The notes below the pieces were generated by a model that was not told where the DNA came from, did no database searches, and was given only the letters and a program-made list of their open reading frames with translations. A stretch of 64,000 nucleotides of DNA from the NCBI RefSeq assembly GCF_000518685.1, contig NZ_JAEB01000001.1:274320-338319 (forward strand), written 5' to 3'. The translations under genes were made by a program, and so were the position numbers. Source of the stretch: Eubacterium xylanophilum ATCC 35991 (lineage in GTDB: Bacteria; Bacillota; Clostridia; Lachnospirales; Lachnospiraceae). Below are positions 17,150 to 24,278 of the stretch, piece by piece (position 1 is the first letter of the stretch; each line of letters opens with the position of its first letter).

Positions 17150-18310
17150 ATGAGGAAAATAAGAATTTGTTTCTGCATGCTTCTAACATTGATAATGGGA
17201 CTTGAAGGGATAGGATTTCCATACATATCCGTGGAGGCAGCAGCAACAACCGTAGTACAGATAAAAATTGGGGATACAAATTTTCAGGCGTCTTTCAAGG
17301 ATAATAAAACAACAAAGGCACTTTTAAAAAAATTTCCGGTCACTTATACGATGCCTGAATTGAATGGCAATGAAAAGTATAAGTATTTAAGTTATGAATT
17401 GCCTAAAAATGCGAAACAGGTAAAAACGATACACGCAGGAGATATCATGTTGTACGGAACGGATTGTATTGTGCTCTTTTATAAGGATTTTAAGACTTCA
17501 TACTCTTATACCCGTTTGGGAAGAATCACAGATCCGTCAGGACTTGAAAAAGCAGTTACAAAAGGGAAAATCAAAGTACAGTTTTCTATTCCGAAGAAAA
17601 AGATCAGATTGAACAAGAAAAAAATAACACTGACAAAAGGTAGTTCCTTTCAGCTGAAACTGATTGGTGGAAAAGCAAAAAAAGTGAAATGGAGCGTTCA
17701 GAATAAAAAGATTGCCACGGTAAAGAATGGCAGGATAAAGGCAAAAAAGAAGGGAAAAACGAGAATTGTAGCAACATATAGAAAGAAGAAATATGTCTGC
17801 AAATTGACGGTAACAGAAAAGAGTGCTGCGACAGCAAAACCGAAGGAAACAGCGGATGCAACAAAAGAACCAGTGCAGACGGAGGAACCGAAGGAGACAC
17901 CGGGGATAACAGAAGAACCTGTGCAGACAGAAGAGCCGCAGGAAGAAGGTGAGTACATGATGAAAATGAAGATTGATGATGTTGAGGTTTCAGTAGCATG
18001 GGAAGATAATGAATCGGTAAGAGAACTGAAAAAAATAGCAGGAAATGGTGAGATCAAAATATCCATGTCTATGTATGGCGGTTTTGAACAGGTGGGATCG
18101 CTTGGAACGAACATCAGCAGACAGGATGTGCAGATGCGGACGGAACCCGGTGATATTGTACTTTATTCAGGAAATCAGATGGTAGTATTTTATGGATCGA
18201 ATACATGGGCATATACAAGACTTGGAAAGATTCAGGGCTTGACAAACGAAGAACTTAAAAATCTGCTTGGAACCGGAAATGTAACGATAACGATATTTGC
18301 ACATTCTTAA
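17150..18310 (+). CDS. Secreted protein with two cyclophilin-like-fold domains flanking a Big2-like domain
   Basis: A 386-residue exported protein. Residues 1-32 are a signal peptide (KIRICFCMLLTLIMGLEGI, cleavage near VEAAA). Residues ~36-145 are a cyclophilin-like fold domain: IGDTNFQASFKDNKTTKALL, FPVTYTMPELNG, GDIMLYGTDCIVLFY and YSYTRLGRI. A lysine-rich Big2-like beta domain follows at ~147-222 (KVKWSVQNKKIATVKNGRIK), then a Thr/Pro/Glu linker with EEPKETPG-type repeats (~225-266) and a second, more diverged cyclophilin-like domain (~270-386; GDIVLYSGNQMVVFYG). No peptidyl-prolyl isomerase activity can be claimed, because the classical active-site set is not apparent. It is followed 14 bases later by a lipoprotein with the same fold. 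GAGGAGACAGG precedes ATG 17150. Confidence 0.85.
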   Translation: MRKIRICFCMLLTLIMGLEGIGFPYISVEAAATTVVQIKIGDTNFQASFKDNKTTKALLKKFPVTYTMPELNGNEKYKYLSYELPKNAKQVKTIHAGDIMLYGTDCIVLFYKDFKTSYSYTRLGRITDPSGLEKAVTKGKIKVQFSIPKKKIRLNKKKITLTKGSSFQLKLIGGKAKKVKWSVQNKKIATVKNGRIKAKKKGKTRIVATYRKKKYVCKLTVTEKSAATAKPKETADATKEPVQTEEPKETPGITEEPVQTEEPQEEGEYMMKMKIDDVEVSVAWEDNESVRELKKIAGNGEIKISMSMYGGFEQVGSLGTNISRQDVQMRTEPGDIVLYSGNQMVVFYGSNTWAYTRLGKIQGLTNEELKNLLGTGNVTITIFAHS

Positions 18311-18324
18311 AGGGGGATAGATGC

Positions 18325-18843
18325 ATGTTAAAAAGGATTCTTTCATTCTTTACAATTACTATCTTGTGTCTCGGTATGGTAGGGTGTGGCTCAGAGGGAA
18401 ATACTTCAAAAGAAAACAATACCGGCACAACATCTGAAAATTATGTAGAAGAAAAGGAAGGTACAGAAGCAGGAACGGATAATCATACGATTATGGTTAC
18501 GATTGGAGAGCAGAAATTTGAAGCGATATTAGAGGATAATAAAACAGCAGAAGAATTTAGTAATAAGCTGCCGGTTACTTTTGGCATGTCAGAATTGAAT
18601 GGAAATGAAAAGTATTTTAATATGGATGTGAGCATCCATTCAGAACCGGAGCAGGTGGGAAAAATAGAGGAAGGGGATCTGATGCTGTATGGATCGGATT
18701 GCGTGGTTCTTTTTTATGACAGTTTTTCTACCGGATATTCCTACACAAGGATAGGAAAGATAAAGGATGTTTCGGGGCTTCGTGAGGCAGTTGGAAAAGG
18801 GAATGTTACGGTTTCTTTTGAACATGAAAATAATAAAAAATAG
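18325..18843 (+). CDS. Lipoprotein with a cyclophilin-like fold domain
   Basis: A 172-residue lipoprotein. MLKRILSFFTITILCLGMVG ends in a lipobox with the modified cysteine at residue 21. After a short Thr/Glu/Asn-rich spacer, residues ~52-168 form one cyclophilin-like domain: VTIGEQKFEAILEDNKTAEE, LPVTFGMSELNG, GDLMLYGSDCVVLFY and YSYTRIGKI. It is closer to the first domain of the upstream protein than that domain is to its own C-terminal partner, so the pair probably arose by duplication. It is likely co-transcribed with the gene at 17150. Ligand and function unknown. Confidence 0.85.
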   Translation: MLKRILSFFTITILCLGMVGCGSEGNTSKENNTGTTSENYVEEKEGTEAGTDNHTIMVTIGEQKFEAILEDNKTAEEFSNKLPVTFGMSELNGNEKYFNMDVSIHSEPEQVGKIEEGDLMLYGSDCVVLFYDSFSTGYSYTRIGKIKDVSGLREAVGKGNVTVSFEHENNKK

Positions 18844-18886
18844 AAAATGGAGGGAACATATCTAATGAGAAGTGAAGGAGGATACG

Positions 18887-19207
18887 ATGGCTTCAAGTAA
18901 AGATTATCTTGATTATATATTAGAGCAGCTTTCTGGTTTGGATGACATATCCTATAGAGCCATGATGGGAGAATACATTATCTACTATCGCGGCAAAATA
19001 GTCGGCGGAATATATGATGACCGCTTTCTCGTCAAGCCAGTGAAGTCAGCAATGGCTATGATGCCGGATGCAAAGATGGAACTGCCATATGAAGGAGCGA
19101 GAGAAATGCTGCTTGTAGACGATGTGGAGAACAGAGATTTTCTGAGCGAGTTACTAGAAACAATGTATGAAGAGCTGCCTGCTGCGAAGAAGAAAAGAAA
19201 TAGATAA
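18887..19207 (+). CDS. TfoX N-terminal-domain protein
   Basis: A 106-residue protein consisting of a TfoX-N domain alone: SYRAMMGEYIIYYRGKIVGG, IYDDRFLVKPV and the PYEGAREMLLVDDVENRDFL segment. In Proteobacteria the full TfoX/Sxy protein promotes competence gene expression; single-domain versions are widespread in Firmicutes with no known role. The C-terminus is basic (AAKKKRNR). ATG 18887 is chosen because AAGGAGG (18875-18881) sits five bases upstream; an earlier in-frame GTG at 18872 would overlap that site. It is followed by a GATAAA triple repeat and the promoter of the next gene. Confidence 0.85.
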   Translation: MASSKDYLDYILEQLSGLDDISYRAMMGEYIIYYRGKIVGGIYDDRFLVKPVKSAMAMMPDAKMELPYEGAREMLLVDDVENRDFLSELLETMYEELPAAKKKRNR

Positions 19208-19237
19208 AGATAAAGATAAAGAGCAACAGAGCGTTGC

Positions 19238-19266
19238 TTGTTGTCTTGCTGTAGATATGTGATAAT
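19238..19266 (+). promoter_or_regulatory. Promoter and small palindrome before the XRE/zinc-ribbon gene
   Basis: TTGTTG (19238-19243) and GATAAT (19261-19266) are 17 bases apart. Just upstream AGCAAC (19222-19227) and GTTGCT (19233-19238) form an inverted repeat that touches the -35 box, a plausible operator for autoregulation. Confidence 0.5.
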
Positions 19267-19301
19267 AGAATCAAACCTATCAAAGAAAGGAGATCTGCTC
19301 T

Positions 19302-19745
19302 ATGGAAATCAAAGATATACTGAAAACTCTTAGAGAAGAAAAGGGGCTTACGCAGGACGAGTTGGCAGAACACGTCATGGTAACAAGACAGGCAGTGAGT
19401 CGCTGGGAGACTGGAGAGACACAACCAAATACAGATACACTTAAGTTGTTGTCAAAGGAATACAATGTTTCGATCAATACACTTCTTGGCAGTCCAAGAC
19501 TGCTTGTATGCCAGTGCTGTGGAATGCCACTGAATGATGATGATATGATCAGCAAAGAACCGGATGGAACCCTAAACGAAGATTACTGTAAATGGTGCTA
19601 TACAGAAGGTGAATTTGCTTACAAATCAAGAGATACGTTAATTGATTATCTGATCGGTCACATGCCGAATCCGGATAATTTGTCGGAAGATGAAAGGCGA
19701 GTACAATACGACGGATATCTTTTACAGCTTAAGCATTGGAGATAA
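19302..19745 (+). CDS. XRE-family regulator with C-terminal zinc ribbon
   Basis: A 147-residue protein. Residues ~4-60 are a Cro/C1-type helix-turn-helix: LREEKGLTQDELAEHVMVTR, then QAVSRWETGETQPNTDTL. Residues ~68-110 are a putative zinc ribbon with CQCCGMPL and CKWCYTEGEF (two Cys-x2-Cys pairs), the domain seen alone in many Clostridia proteins. The combination suggests a DNA-binding regulator that may sense metal or redox state through the zinc site. The target is unknown; the palindrome next to its own promoter is a candidate. AAGGAGATC lies upstream of ATG 19302. A terminator follows at 19767-19801. Confidence 0.88.
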   Translation: MEIKDILKTLREEKGLTQDELAEHVMVTRQAVSRWETGETQPNTDTLKLLSKEYNVSINTLLGSPRLLVCQCCGMPLNDDDMISKEPDGTLNEDYCKWCYTEGEFAYKSRDTLIDYLIGHMPNPDNLSEDERRVQYDGYLLQLKHWR

Positions 19746-19766
19746 ATATAAGACAGACGGAAGCTT

Positions 19767-19801
19767 CTCACTACATATTATGGTGGTGGGGAGTTTTTTT
19801 T
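19767..19801 (+). terminator. Probable terminator of the XRE/zinc-ribbon gene
   Basis: CTCACTAC (19767-19774) pairs with GTGGGGAG (19786-19793), with one mismatch and one G-T pair, followed by eight T (19794-19801), 21 bases after the stop codon. Confidence 0.6.
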
Positions 19802-19899
19802 GTGCCTTATCAATCTCTGAGATGGCAGCAGGTTGCTTCTTTATGGTATTGGAATTAACACATACTCACATGAAATTAAATTATGATGTTCTCAAATGA

Positions 19900-19928
19900 T
19901 TGCGTTTTATTACTTGTAATGCTATAAT
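19900..19928 (+). promoter_or_regulatory. Sigma-A type promoter for the gene at 19965
   Basis: TTGCGT (19900-19905) and TATAAT (19923-19928) have a 17-base spacer and lie 36 bases before the start codon. Confidence 0.65.
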
Positions 19929-19964
19929 AATGCCGTATATATGCTTATTTGAGAGGTGATAATT

Positions 19965-20381
19965 ATGCAAGCATATGCAGAAGCGTATTTGAGCGATGTA
20001 GTTGAGAATCAAGGCAAATTATTTGATATGGTCGCACAGGATTATCCAGATAAAGATACCAAAGATTTTATTAGTGTCTATATGTTAAGTAAAACTCGAA
20101 AGTGTATTGATGAAGGAAAGGCATATGTAAATACAATGGATGCAAAAGAACTCTTGAAGTATTTTACAAGTACTGAGAATTATGCATTAAAGACAGGAAA
20201 AGCTATCGAGGGATTTGCACCGAACTGGATTGGTGAGTTTTATGCTTATTATCAGTGGTATTATGATATTCCGAGTGCGAAAATAATAAAAAAAATCCCT
20301 GTAGACTTTCTCATGAAGGCGTATCTTGGTCTTCGTGATTTGGAACTAGACCTAGCAGTTAAAAAGGTGGGTAAAGTTTGA
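19965..20381 (+). CDS. Hypothetical protein, 138 residues
   Basis: A soluble, mainly helical protein of 138 residues with many aromatic residues (APNWIGEFYAYYQWYYDIPS) and a conserved-looking start MQAYAEAYLSDVVENQGKLF. I do not recognise a named family or any catalytic motif. It has its own promoter, and GAGAGG eight bases before ATG 19965. An in-frame GTG at 19956 would overlap the ribosome site and is rejected. It sits among XRE regulators in the accessory stretch, so a toxin-antitoxin or mobile-element link is possible, but nothing in the protein shows it. Confidence 0.7.
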   Translation: MQAYAEAYLSDVVENQGKLFDMVAQDYPDKDTKDFISVYMLSKTRKCIDEGKAYVNTMDAKELLKYFTSTENYALKTGKAIEGFAPNWIGEFYAYYQWYYDIPSAKIIKKIPVDFLMKAYLGLRDLELDLAVKKVGKV

Positions 20382-20469
20382 TACATGAACATTCGGGTAG
20401 CACTGATTGAGTCTTGTAGATGGATGATTTTATGCCTGGAAACCGCGGGAATATGCCCTGTTACGGAGA

Positions 20470-20485
20470 GTAACATCACTGTTAC
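20470..20485. promoter_or_regulatory. Perfect 16-bp palindrome, candidate operator
   Basis: GTAACATCACTGTTAC has six-base arms GTAACA/TGTTAC around a four-base centre, 90 bases before the XRE gene at 20575. It could be the operator of that regulator or of a MerR-type factor. It occurs once in the window. Confidence 0.35.
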
Positions 20486-20574
20486 ATTACGTTTCTTTAC
20501 TGTCACTAAGATTTTTGGGTATGATGAGACTATAAAAAACGTTTTAGAACGAAAACTAAAAGGAGGTCATCATC

Positions 20575-21150
20575 ATGACATTTGGAGAAAAATTAAAAGA
20601 AGCAAGAAAAGAAGCTGGATTATCTCAGGAGCAGTTTGCTGAGAAGATGAGCATATCCAGATCGGCGGTAGCAAAGTGGGAATCTGGCAGAGGTTTACCG
20701 GATGTAAACAATCTGAAGGTTATGGCACAGTTGCTTGACGTCAGTGTAGATTATCTTTTGGACGAGGATAAAAAGCTCAGCTTTAACGAGGTGAAAGAAG
20801 CTATTGACCTTGATTCCTTTGAAATAACAGGCAAATGCAGGAGTAAAATGGACGCAGCATGTTACTCCAAATTTAAGAGAGCTGATGCAATATATCCTCT
20901 TATTTGCAGAAAAAGAATGAGCAAGGCAGAATGGCTCGTGGATTTTATAGTAGGACCCGGAATTATTCAGGGTGCTGATTATTTGAATGGTGCTTCAGCG
21001 TATTATCTTGTAGAAACAGGGGGTAAGCAGTTTTTGGTTAAGGTAGTATCTGATTTTATTATTACAAGCGAATTGACTAGCAAAGTAGATCCGAGGAAAT
21101 TTGAACTTGGAAATCATTTATTCAAAAAAGCCCCATATCAGCTAATCTGA
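20575..21150 (+). CDS. XRE-family transcriptional regulator with unknown C-terminal domain
   Basis: A 191-residue protein. Residues ~3-62 are a canonical helix-turn-helix of the XRE type: LKEARKEAGLSQEQFAEKMS, then SRSAVAKWESGRGLPDVNNL and LLDVSVDYLLDED. The remaining ~125 residues form an alpha/beta domain (AIYPLICRKRMSKAEWLVDF, GASAYYLVETGGKQFLVKVV) found in Clostridia XRE proteins without a known ligand. AAAGGAGGTC sits before ATG 20575. Its C-terminus converges on the LysR gene with a 42-bp gap and no obvious terminator. It may regulate itself through the palindrome at 20470-20485; no other target is suggested. Confidence 0.88.
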   Translation: MTFGEKLKEARKEAGLSQEQFAEKMSISRSAVAKWESGRGLPDVNNLKVMAQLLDVSVDYLLDEDKKLSFNEVKEAIDLDSFEITGKCRSKMDAACYSKFKRADAIYPLICRKRMSKAEWLVDFIVGPGIIQGADYLNGASAYYLVETGGKQFLVKVVSDFIITSELTSKVDPRKFELGNHLFKKAPYQLI

Positions 21151-21192
21151 CATCAAACAATTCCTTTGGGATTACCTGCTGTCTGATTCCAC

Positions 21193-22080
21193 TTATAACG
21201 GGAAAGCAATTGCCTCATCATATAGTTTCTTTAGTGTTCCGATGAAATCATGCAAACTTTTCCTGTTGTCAGTTTTATGAGTGCAGAGTACGCAGTCAAA
21301 GGTTTTTTTACACTCATAAGGAATCCAAGCAAACTGTCCACTATGATCATTTAGAAAACCTGGAGCAAGGCATATGCCGCGACCGGCAGCAACGTTGGTT
21401 AGGGTAGTTTCATGATCGGGGCTGTTGAAATATGAAATCTTACCTGAAGACATAAGATTTTGCTGGACAGAGCGCAGAAGTGCTGGAGATCCCCCGCCTA
21501 CCATAAGGGTTCTTCCGTATATATCCTCTTGAGTAATGATGTTTTTGGTGGCAAGAGGGTCATTCTTGTCTGTAATTAAATATATATGACTTTTGAACAG
21601 CTCGTGGACAATAGTACCTGCGAGCTGTTTTGTATGTTCTTTCAAAGTAAAGAGTATATCAGCTTCATTTTTCAGGAATGAGTCCATACCACCTTCGTAT
21701 TGGAATTTTGGAGTGATTTGCACGTGGGATTGGCTTTTCTCAAAGATACGGATAGCTTCAGGAAGAAAATATATAGCTTGTCTTACCATAAGGCTTATGC
21801 TTATATTGTCACTGTATCTGGCGCTGAAGTTTTGTCCTTGCTCGATGGCACGTTTCATATCATCACGCATATTTACAAGAAAACTTACAAATTGCTGACC
21901 TGCAGGGGTAAGAGTTGCACCTTTGCCATTTCTCTCAAAAATTTGAAATCCCACTTCTTTCTCTAAAAGCTTAATCTGATAGGAAAAGGTGGGCTGGCTT
22001 ACAAACATATTCTCCGAGCCCCTTGAAAAATTTTGAGTTTTTGCAAGTTCGATACAATAATCTATTTGTTTTGTAGTCAT
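21193..22080 (-). CDS. LysR-family transcriptional regulator
   Basis: A 295-residue regulator of standard LysR length. The N-terminal winged helix reads QIDYCIELAKTQNFSRGSEN and then MFVSQPTFSYQIKLLEKEVG, followed by the FERNGKGATLTPAG wing. The rest is the periplasmic-binding-protein-like effector domain (LVNMRDDM linker, VGGGSPALLR, AAGRGICLAPGFL). The start is the ATG at 22080, with GGAGGA (22085-22090 on the plus strand) four bases before it; a TTG at 22092 would place that site inside the gene. It is transcribed away from the CMD-cupin gene at 22341, the usual layout in which a LysR protein controls its divergent neighbour. The effector is unknown. Confidence 0.93.
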   Translation of the reverse strand: MTTKQIDYCIELAKTQNFSRGSENMFVSQPTFSYQIKLLEKEVGFQIFERNGKGATLTPAGQQFVSFLVNMRDDMKRAIEQGQNFSARYSDNISISLMVRQAIYFLPEAIRIFEKSQSHVQITPKFQYEGGMDSFLKNEADILFTLKEHTKQLAGTIVHELFKSHIYLITDKNDPLATKNIITQEDIYGRTLMVGGGSPALLRSVQQNLMSSGKISYFNSPDHETTLTNVAAGRGICLAPGFLNDHSGQFAWIPYECKKTFDCVLCTHKTDNRKSLHDFIGTLKKLYDEAIAFPL

Positions 22081-22254
22081 AGTATCCTCCAATTATATAA
22101 ATTATTTAAAAATTAAATAAGGTATTTAAGCTTTCTATTGGACATTTTACACCATTTATGTGAAAATGTAAATAGAAAAATAATCTGCAATGTATATATA
22201 GTATCAGAGCAAATGGAATAAGCACATAAAAGATAAAGAACTTCCTGGCACATA

Positions 22255-22283
22255 TTGATAAAGTGTCAGAAGAGTGGTAGAAT
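22255..22283 (+). promoter_or_regulatory. Sigma-A type promoter for the CMD-cupin gene
   Basis: TTGATA (22255-22260) and TAGAAT (22278-22283) have a 17-base spacer in the 260-bp divergent region 22081-22340. The rest of that region is AT-rich and presumably holds the LysR sites; no T-N11-A box stands out enough to name. Confidence 0.65.
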
Positions 22284-22340
22284 CAAATAAATATGTATGG
22301 TCTACAAGGGGCCGGAAAATAAGAAAGTGAGGGAAAGGTA

Positions 22341-23096
22341 ATGAGTGAAAAAATAGTACAGACAGCAGGAAGAGAGCAATTGGGGAAGTTTGCGCCGATG
22401 TTTGCACATCTCAACGATGATATTCTTTTCGGCGAGGTATGGAATGAGGAAGCAATTGATGTAAAGACAAAATGCATTATTACAGTAGTTTCGCTTATGG
22501 CATCAGGTATCACAGATTCTTCTTTAATTTATCATCTTCAGAATGCTAAGGCTCACGGAGTTACAAAGGAAGAGATTGCTGCAATCATAACTCATGCAAC
22601 TATGTACGTTGGCTGGCCAAAAGGTTGGGCAGTATTTCGTCTGGCAAAGGATGTATGGAATGAAGACATTCCTGAAATCACAGAAAAGGACAGATATCAG
22701 AATACGATTTTTTTTCCTATCGGAGATCCAAATCCTTACGCGAAGTTCTTTGTAGGGCAGAGCTATCTTGCAACTGTGTCTACTGAACAGGTTCCGGTTT
22801 TCAATGTGACTTTTGAACCTGGGTGCCGCAACAATTGGCATATTCATCATGCGAAAAGTGGCGGCGGTCAGATGCTGATTTGCATAGGCGGAAGAGGGTA
22901 TTATCAGGAGTGGGGTAAAGATGCGGTAGAGATGACGCCGGGAAAAGTTATAAATATTCCTGCGGAAGTAAAAAACTGGCACGGAGCGGCTTCTGATGCG
23001 TGGTTCTCGCATCTTGCAATAGAGGTTGCCGGTGAAGAAACAAGTAATGAATGGTTAGAATCTGTATCAGATGAAGATTATGATAAGTTGTCATAA
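22341..23096 (+). CDS. Carboxymuconolactone decarboxylase-family/cupin fusion protein
   Basis: A 251-residue two-domain protein. Residues ~5-110 are a CMD/AhpD-like helical domain (FAHLNDDILFGEVWNEEAID, CIITVVSLMASGITD, LQNAKAHGVTKEEIAAIITH). The Cys-x2-Cys peroxidase pair of AhpD is missing, so peroxidase activity is unlikely. Residues ~145-235 are a cupin barrel with the metal-binding type motif NWHIHHAKSGGGQMLICIGG and later IPAEVKNWHGA. Proteins of this type often sit beside LysR regulators and flavodoxins in Firmicutes, as here. The reaction is unknown. GAGGGAAAGG precedes ATG 22341, and a strong promoter lies at 22255-22283. The flavodoxin gene follows 24 bases later. Confidence 0.9.
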   Translation: MSEKIVQTAGREQLGKFAPMFAHLNDDILFGEVWNEEAIDVKTKCIITVVSLMASGITDSSLIYHLQNAKAHGVTKEEIAAIITHATMYVGWPKGWAVFRLAKDVWNEDIPEITEKDRYQNTIFFPIGDPNPYAKFFVGQSYLATVSTEQVPVFNVTFEPGCRNNWHIHHAKSGGGQMLICIGGRGYYQEWGKDAVEMTPGKVINIPAEVKNWHGAASDAWFSHLAIEVAGEETSNEWLESVSDEDYDKLS

Positions 23097-23120
23097 TTCA
23101 CCAATAGGGGGAAAGAAAAT

Positions 23121-23903
23121 ATGATGAGAAAGATATTGGTACCGGGAACATTTATACTGACATTGGGATTTGTGGTATGTTTGTTGATTTCCACGGCAGA
23201 TAATGTTGCATTTGCCGCTGAGACCAGACTCTCGGCAAAGCAAGTTATGCTAAAAAAGGGACAAACATTTAAACTAAAATATAAGAAAGCAAAGAAGGTA
23301 AAATGGACATCTTCCAAAAAAGAAGTAGCTACAGTGAAAAATGGCAAAATAACTGCGAAAAAACCTGGTAAGACAACCATAATTGCCCAAAATGGTAAGA
23401 AGAAATATCGATGTACTGTGACTGTAACTAGTGGAAAAAGAAAAGTTCTTGTTTTATATTTTTCGGCAACAGGTACCACGAAAGCTGTTGCGAATAAGGT
23501 GGCTAAGGCAGCAGGAGCTGACATTGTGAGATTGGTTCCTCGAAAAACATATACTTCTGCTGATTTAAATTACAACAGTGATTGTAGGGCAAATAGTGAG
23601 CAGAACAATAATTCAAAGCCTGCTATAGCAACAACGATAAGGAATATAGCGCAATATGATGAGATTTTTATCGGATATCCGATTTGGCATGGTAAAGAAC
23701 CTGGTGTGATACGAACATTTCTTTCTAAAACTAAGCTTAAAGGAAAAAATATAATACCTTTCTGTACATCCGGAGGAAGCGGTATTTCTGGTAGTATTGC
23801 CCACATAAAGGAGTTTGCCAAAGGTGCAAGTGTGAAAGCTGGCAGGGATTTGACAGATGATTCGGATACGAAAATTAAAGAATGGGTTAGTCCGTTATTA
23901 TAA
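23121..23903 (+). CDS. Exported flavodoxin with N-terminal Big2-like domain
   Basis: A 260-residue protein. Residues 1-34 form a signal peptide or signal anchor (LVPGTFILTLGFVVCLLIST, likely cleavage after NVAFA). Residues ~37-108 are a lysine-rich Big2-like domain (KKVKWTSSKKEVATVKNGKI) clearly related to the one in the protein at 17150. Residues ~109-260 are a flavodoxin-like domain: VLVLYFSATGTTKAVANKV (FMN phosphate loop SATGTT), IFIGYPIWHGKEPG and IIPFCTSGGSGISGS. An FMN flavoprotein outside the membrane is unusual; flavodoxins are normally cytoplasmic. It probably shares a transcript with the CMD-cupin gene. Either Met of the MM start is possible; GGGGGAAAG lies upstream. Confidence 0.88.
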   Translation: MMRKILVPGTFILTLGFVVCLLISTADNVAFAAETRLSAKQVMLKKGQTFKLKYKKAKKVKWTSSKKEVATVKNGKITAKKPGKTTIIAQNGKKKYRCTVTVTSGKRKVLVLYFSATGTTKAVANKVAKAAGADIVRLVPRKTYTSADLNYNSDCRANSEQNNNSKPAIATTIRNIAQYDEIFIGYPIWHGKEPGVIRTFLSKTKLKGKNIIPFCTSGGSGISGSIAHIKEFAKGASVKAGRDLTDDSDTKIKEWVSPLL

Positions 23904-23957
23904 TTCATGATATAATGTTGCCATTTGAGAAAAGGACAAAAACTAGGAAATCATATA

Positions 23958-23986
23958 TTTACATTAGAACAAACATGTGTTATACT
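23958..23986 (+). promoter_or_regulatory. Strong promoter of the SCIFF gene
   Basis: TTTACA (23958-23963) and TATACT (23981-23986) with a 17-base spacer lie 40 bases before the start of the SCIFF peptide. AGGAAGGGG is the ribosome site. Confidence 0.75.
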
Positions 23987-24026
23987 GTGATAGAATATAA
24001 AAAAAAATCTAGGAAGGGGACAAACC

Positions 24027-24170
24027 ATGAAAAGAATTAAGACTATCACTTCAAAGAACTTGAAAGACACAGTTAAGACTGGTGGATGTGGTGAGTGCCA
24101 GACTTCTTGTCAGTCTGCATGCAAGACATCTTGTACAGTTGGTAACCAGACTTGCGAACACAGCAAATAA
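24027..24170 (+). CDS. scfA: SCIFF precursor peptide (six cysteines in forty-five residues)
   Basis: A 47-residue ribosomal peptide precursor of the SCIFF ranthipeptide family, nearly universal in Clostridia. The leader MKRIKTITSKNLKDTVKTGG is followed by a core with cysteines at residues 21, 24, 28, 32, 36 and 43 (CGECQTSC, ACKTSC, NQTC). In studied SCIFFs the radical SAM maturase makes thioether links from cysteine sulfur to a non-alpha carbon, typically of a threonine; which residues are joined here is not known. The peptide is considered a signalling or stress-related molecule. Its maturase lies 108 bases downstream, after a hairpin at 24204-24235. A strong promoter lies upstream. Confidence 0.96.
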   Translation: MKRIKTITSKNLKDTVKTGGCGECQTSCQSACKTSCTVGNQTCEHSK

Positions 24171-24203
24171 TCTTGGTTTTATATAACTTGATTTGAAGGG
24201 CTG

Positions 24204-24235
24204 GCTGAACAGTCATGAGTTCAGCGAGGTCCTTT
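24204..24235 (+). terminator. Hairpin with T-run between SCIFF and its maturase (probable attenuator)
   Basis: GCTGAAC (24204-24210) pairs with GTTCAGC (24219-24225) around an eight-base loop. The sequence after it runs GAGGTCC and then five T (24233-24237). Partial termination here would give much more peptide mRNA than maturase mRNA. Confidence 0.6.
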
Positions 24236-24278
24236 TTGTGTCGTTTTGAGATAAGAAGATTAGGATGAGGTAGAAATA

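Noticed and set aside
17604..18114. Two long minus-strand frames (131 and 138 codons) under the cyclophilin-like gene
   Set aside because: They arise from the A-rich, lysine-rich coding strand opposite; they are Ser/Phe/Leu-rich as expected for a shadow of such a gene.
19690..19899. 69-codon open frame overlapping the end of the XRE/zinc-ribbon gene
   Set aside because: It reads through the probable terminator at 19767-19801 and has low-complexity, non-conserved-looking sequence.
20385..20642. 85-codon open frame starting ATG 20385
   Set aside because: It runs through the palindrome and overlaps the XRE gene at 20575 in another frame; its composition is not protein-like and it has no ribosome site.
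16800..23903. Integrated prophage or ICE
   Set aside because: No integrase, relaxase, structural phage genes or attachment-site duplication could be seen.
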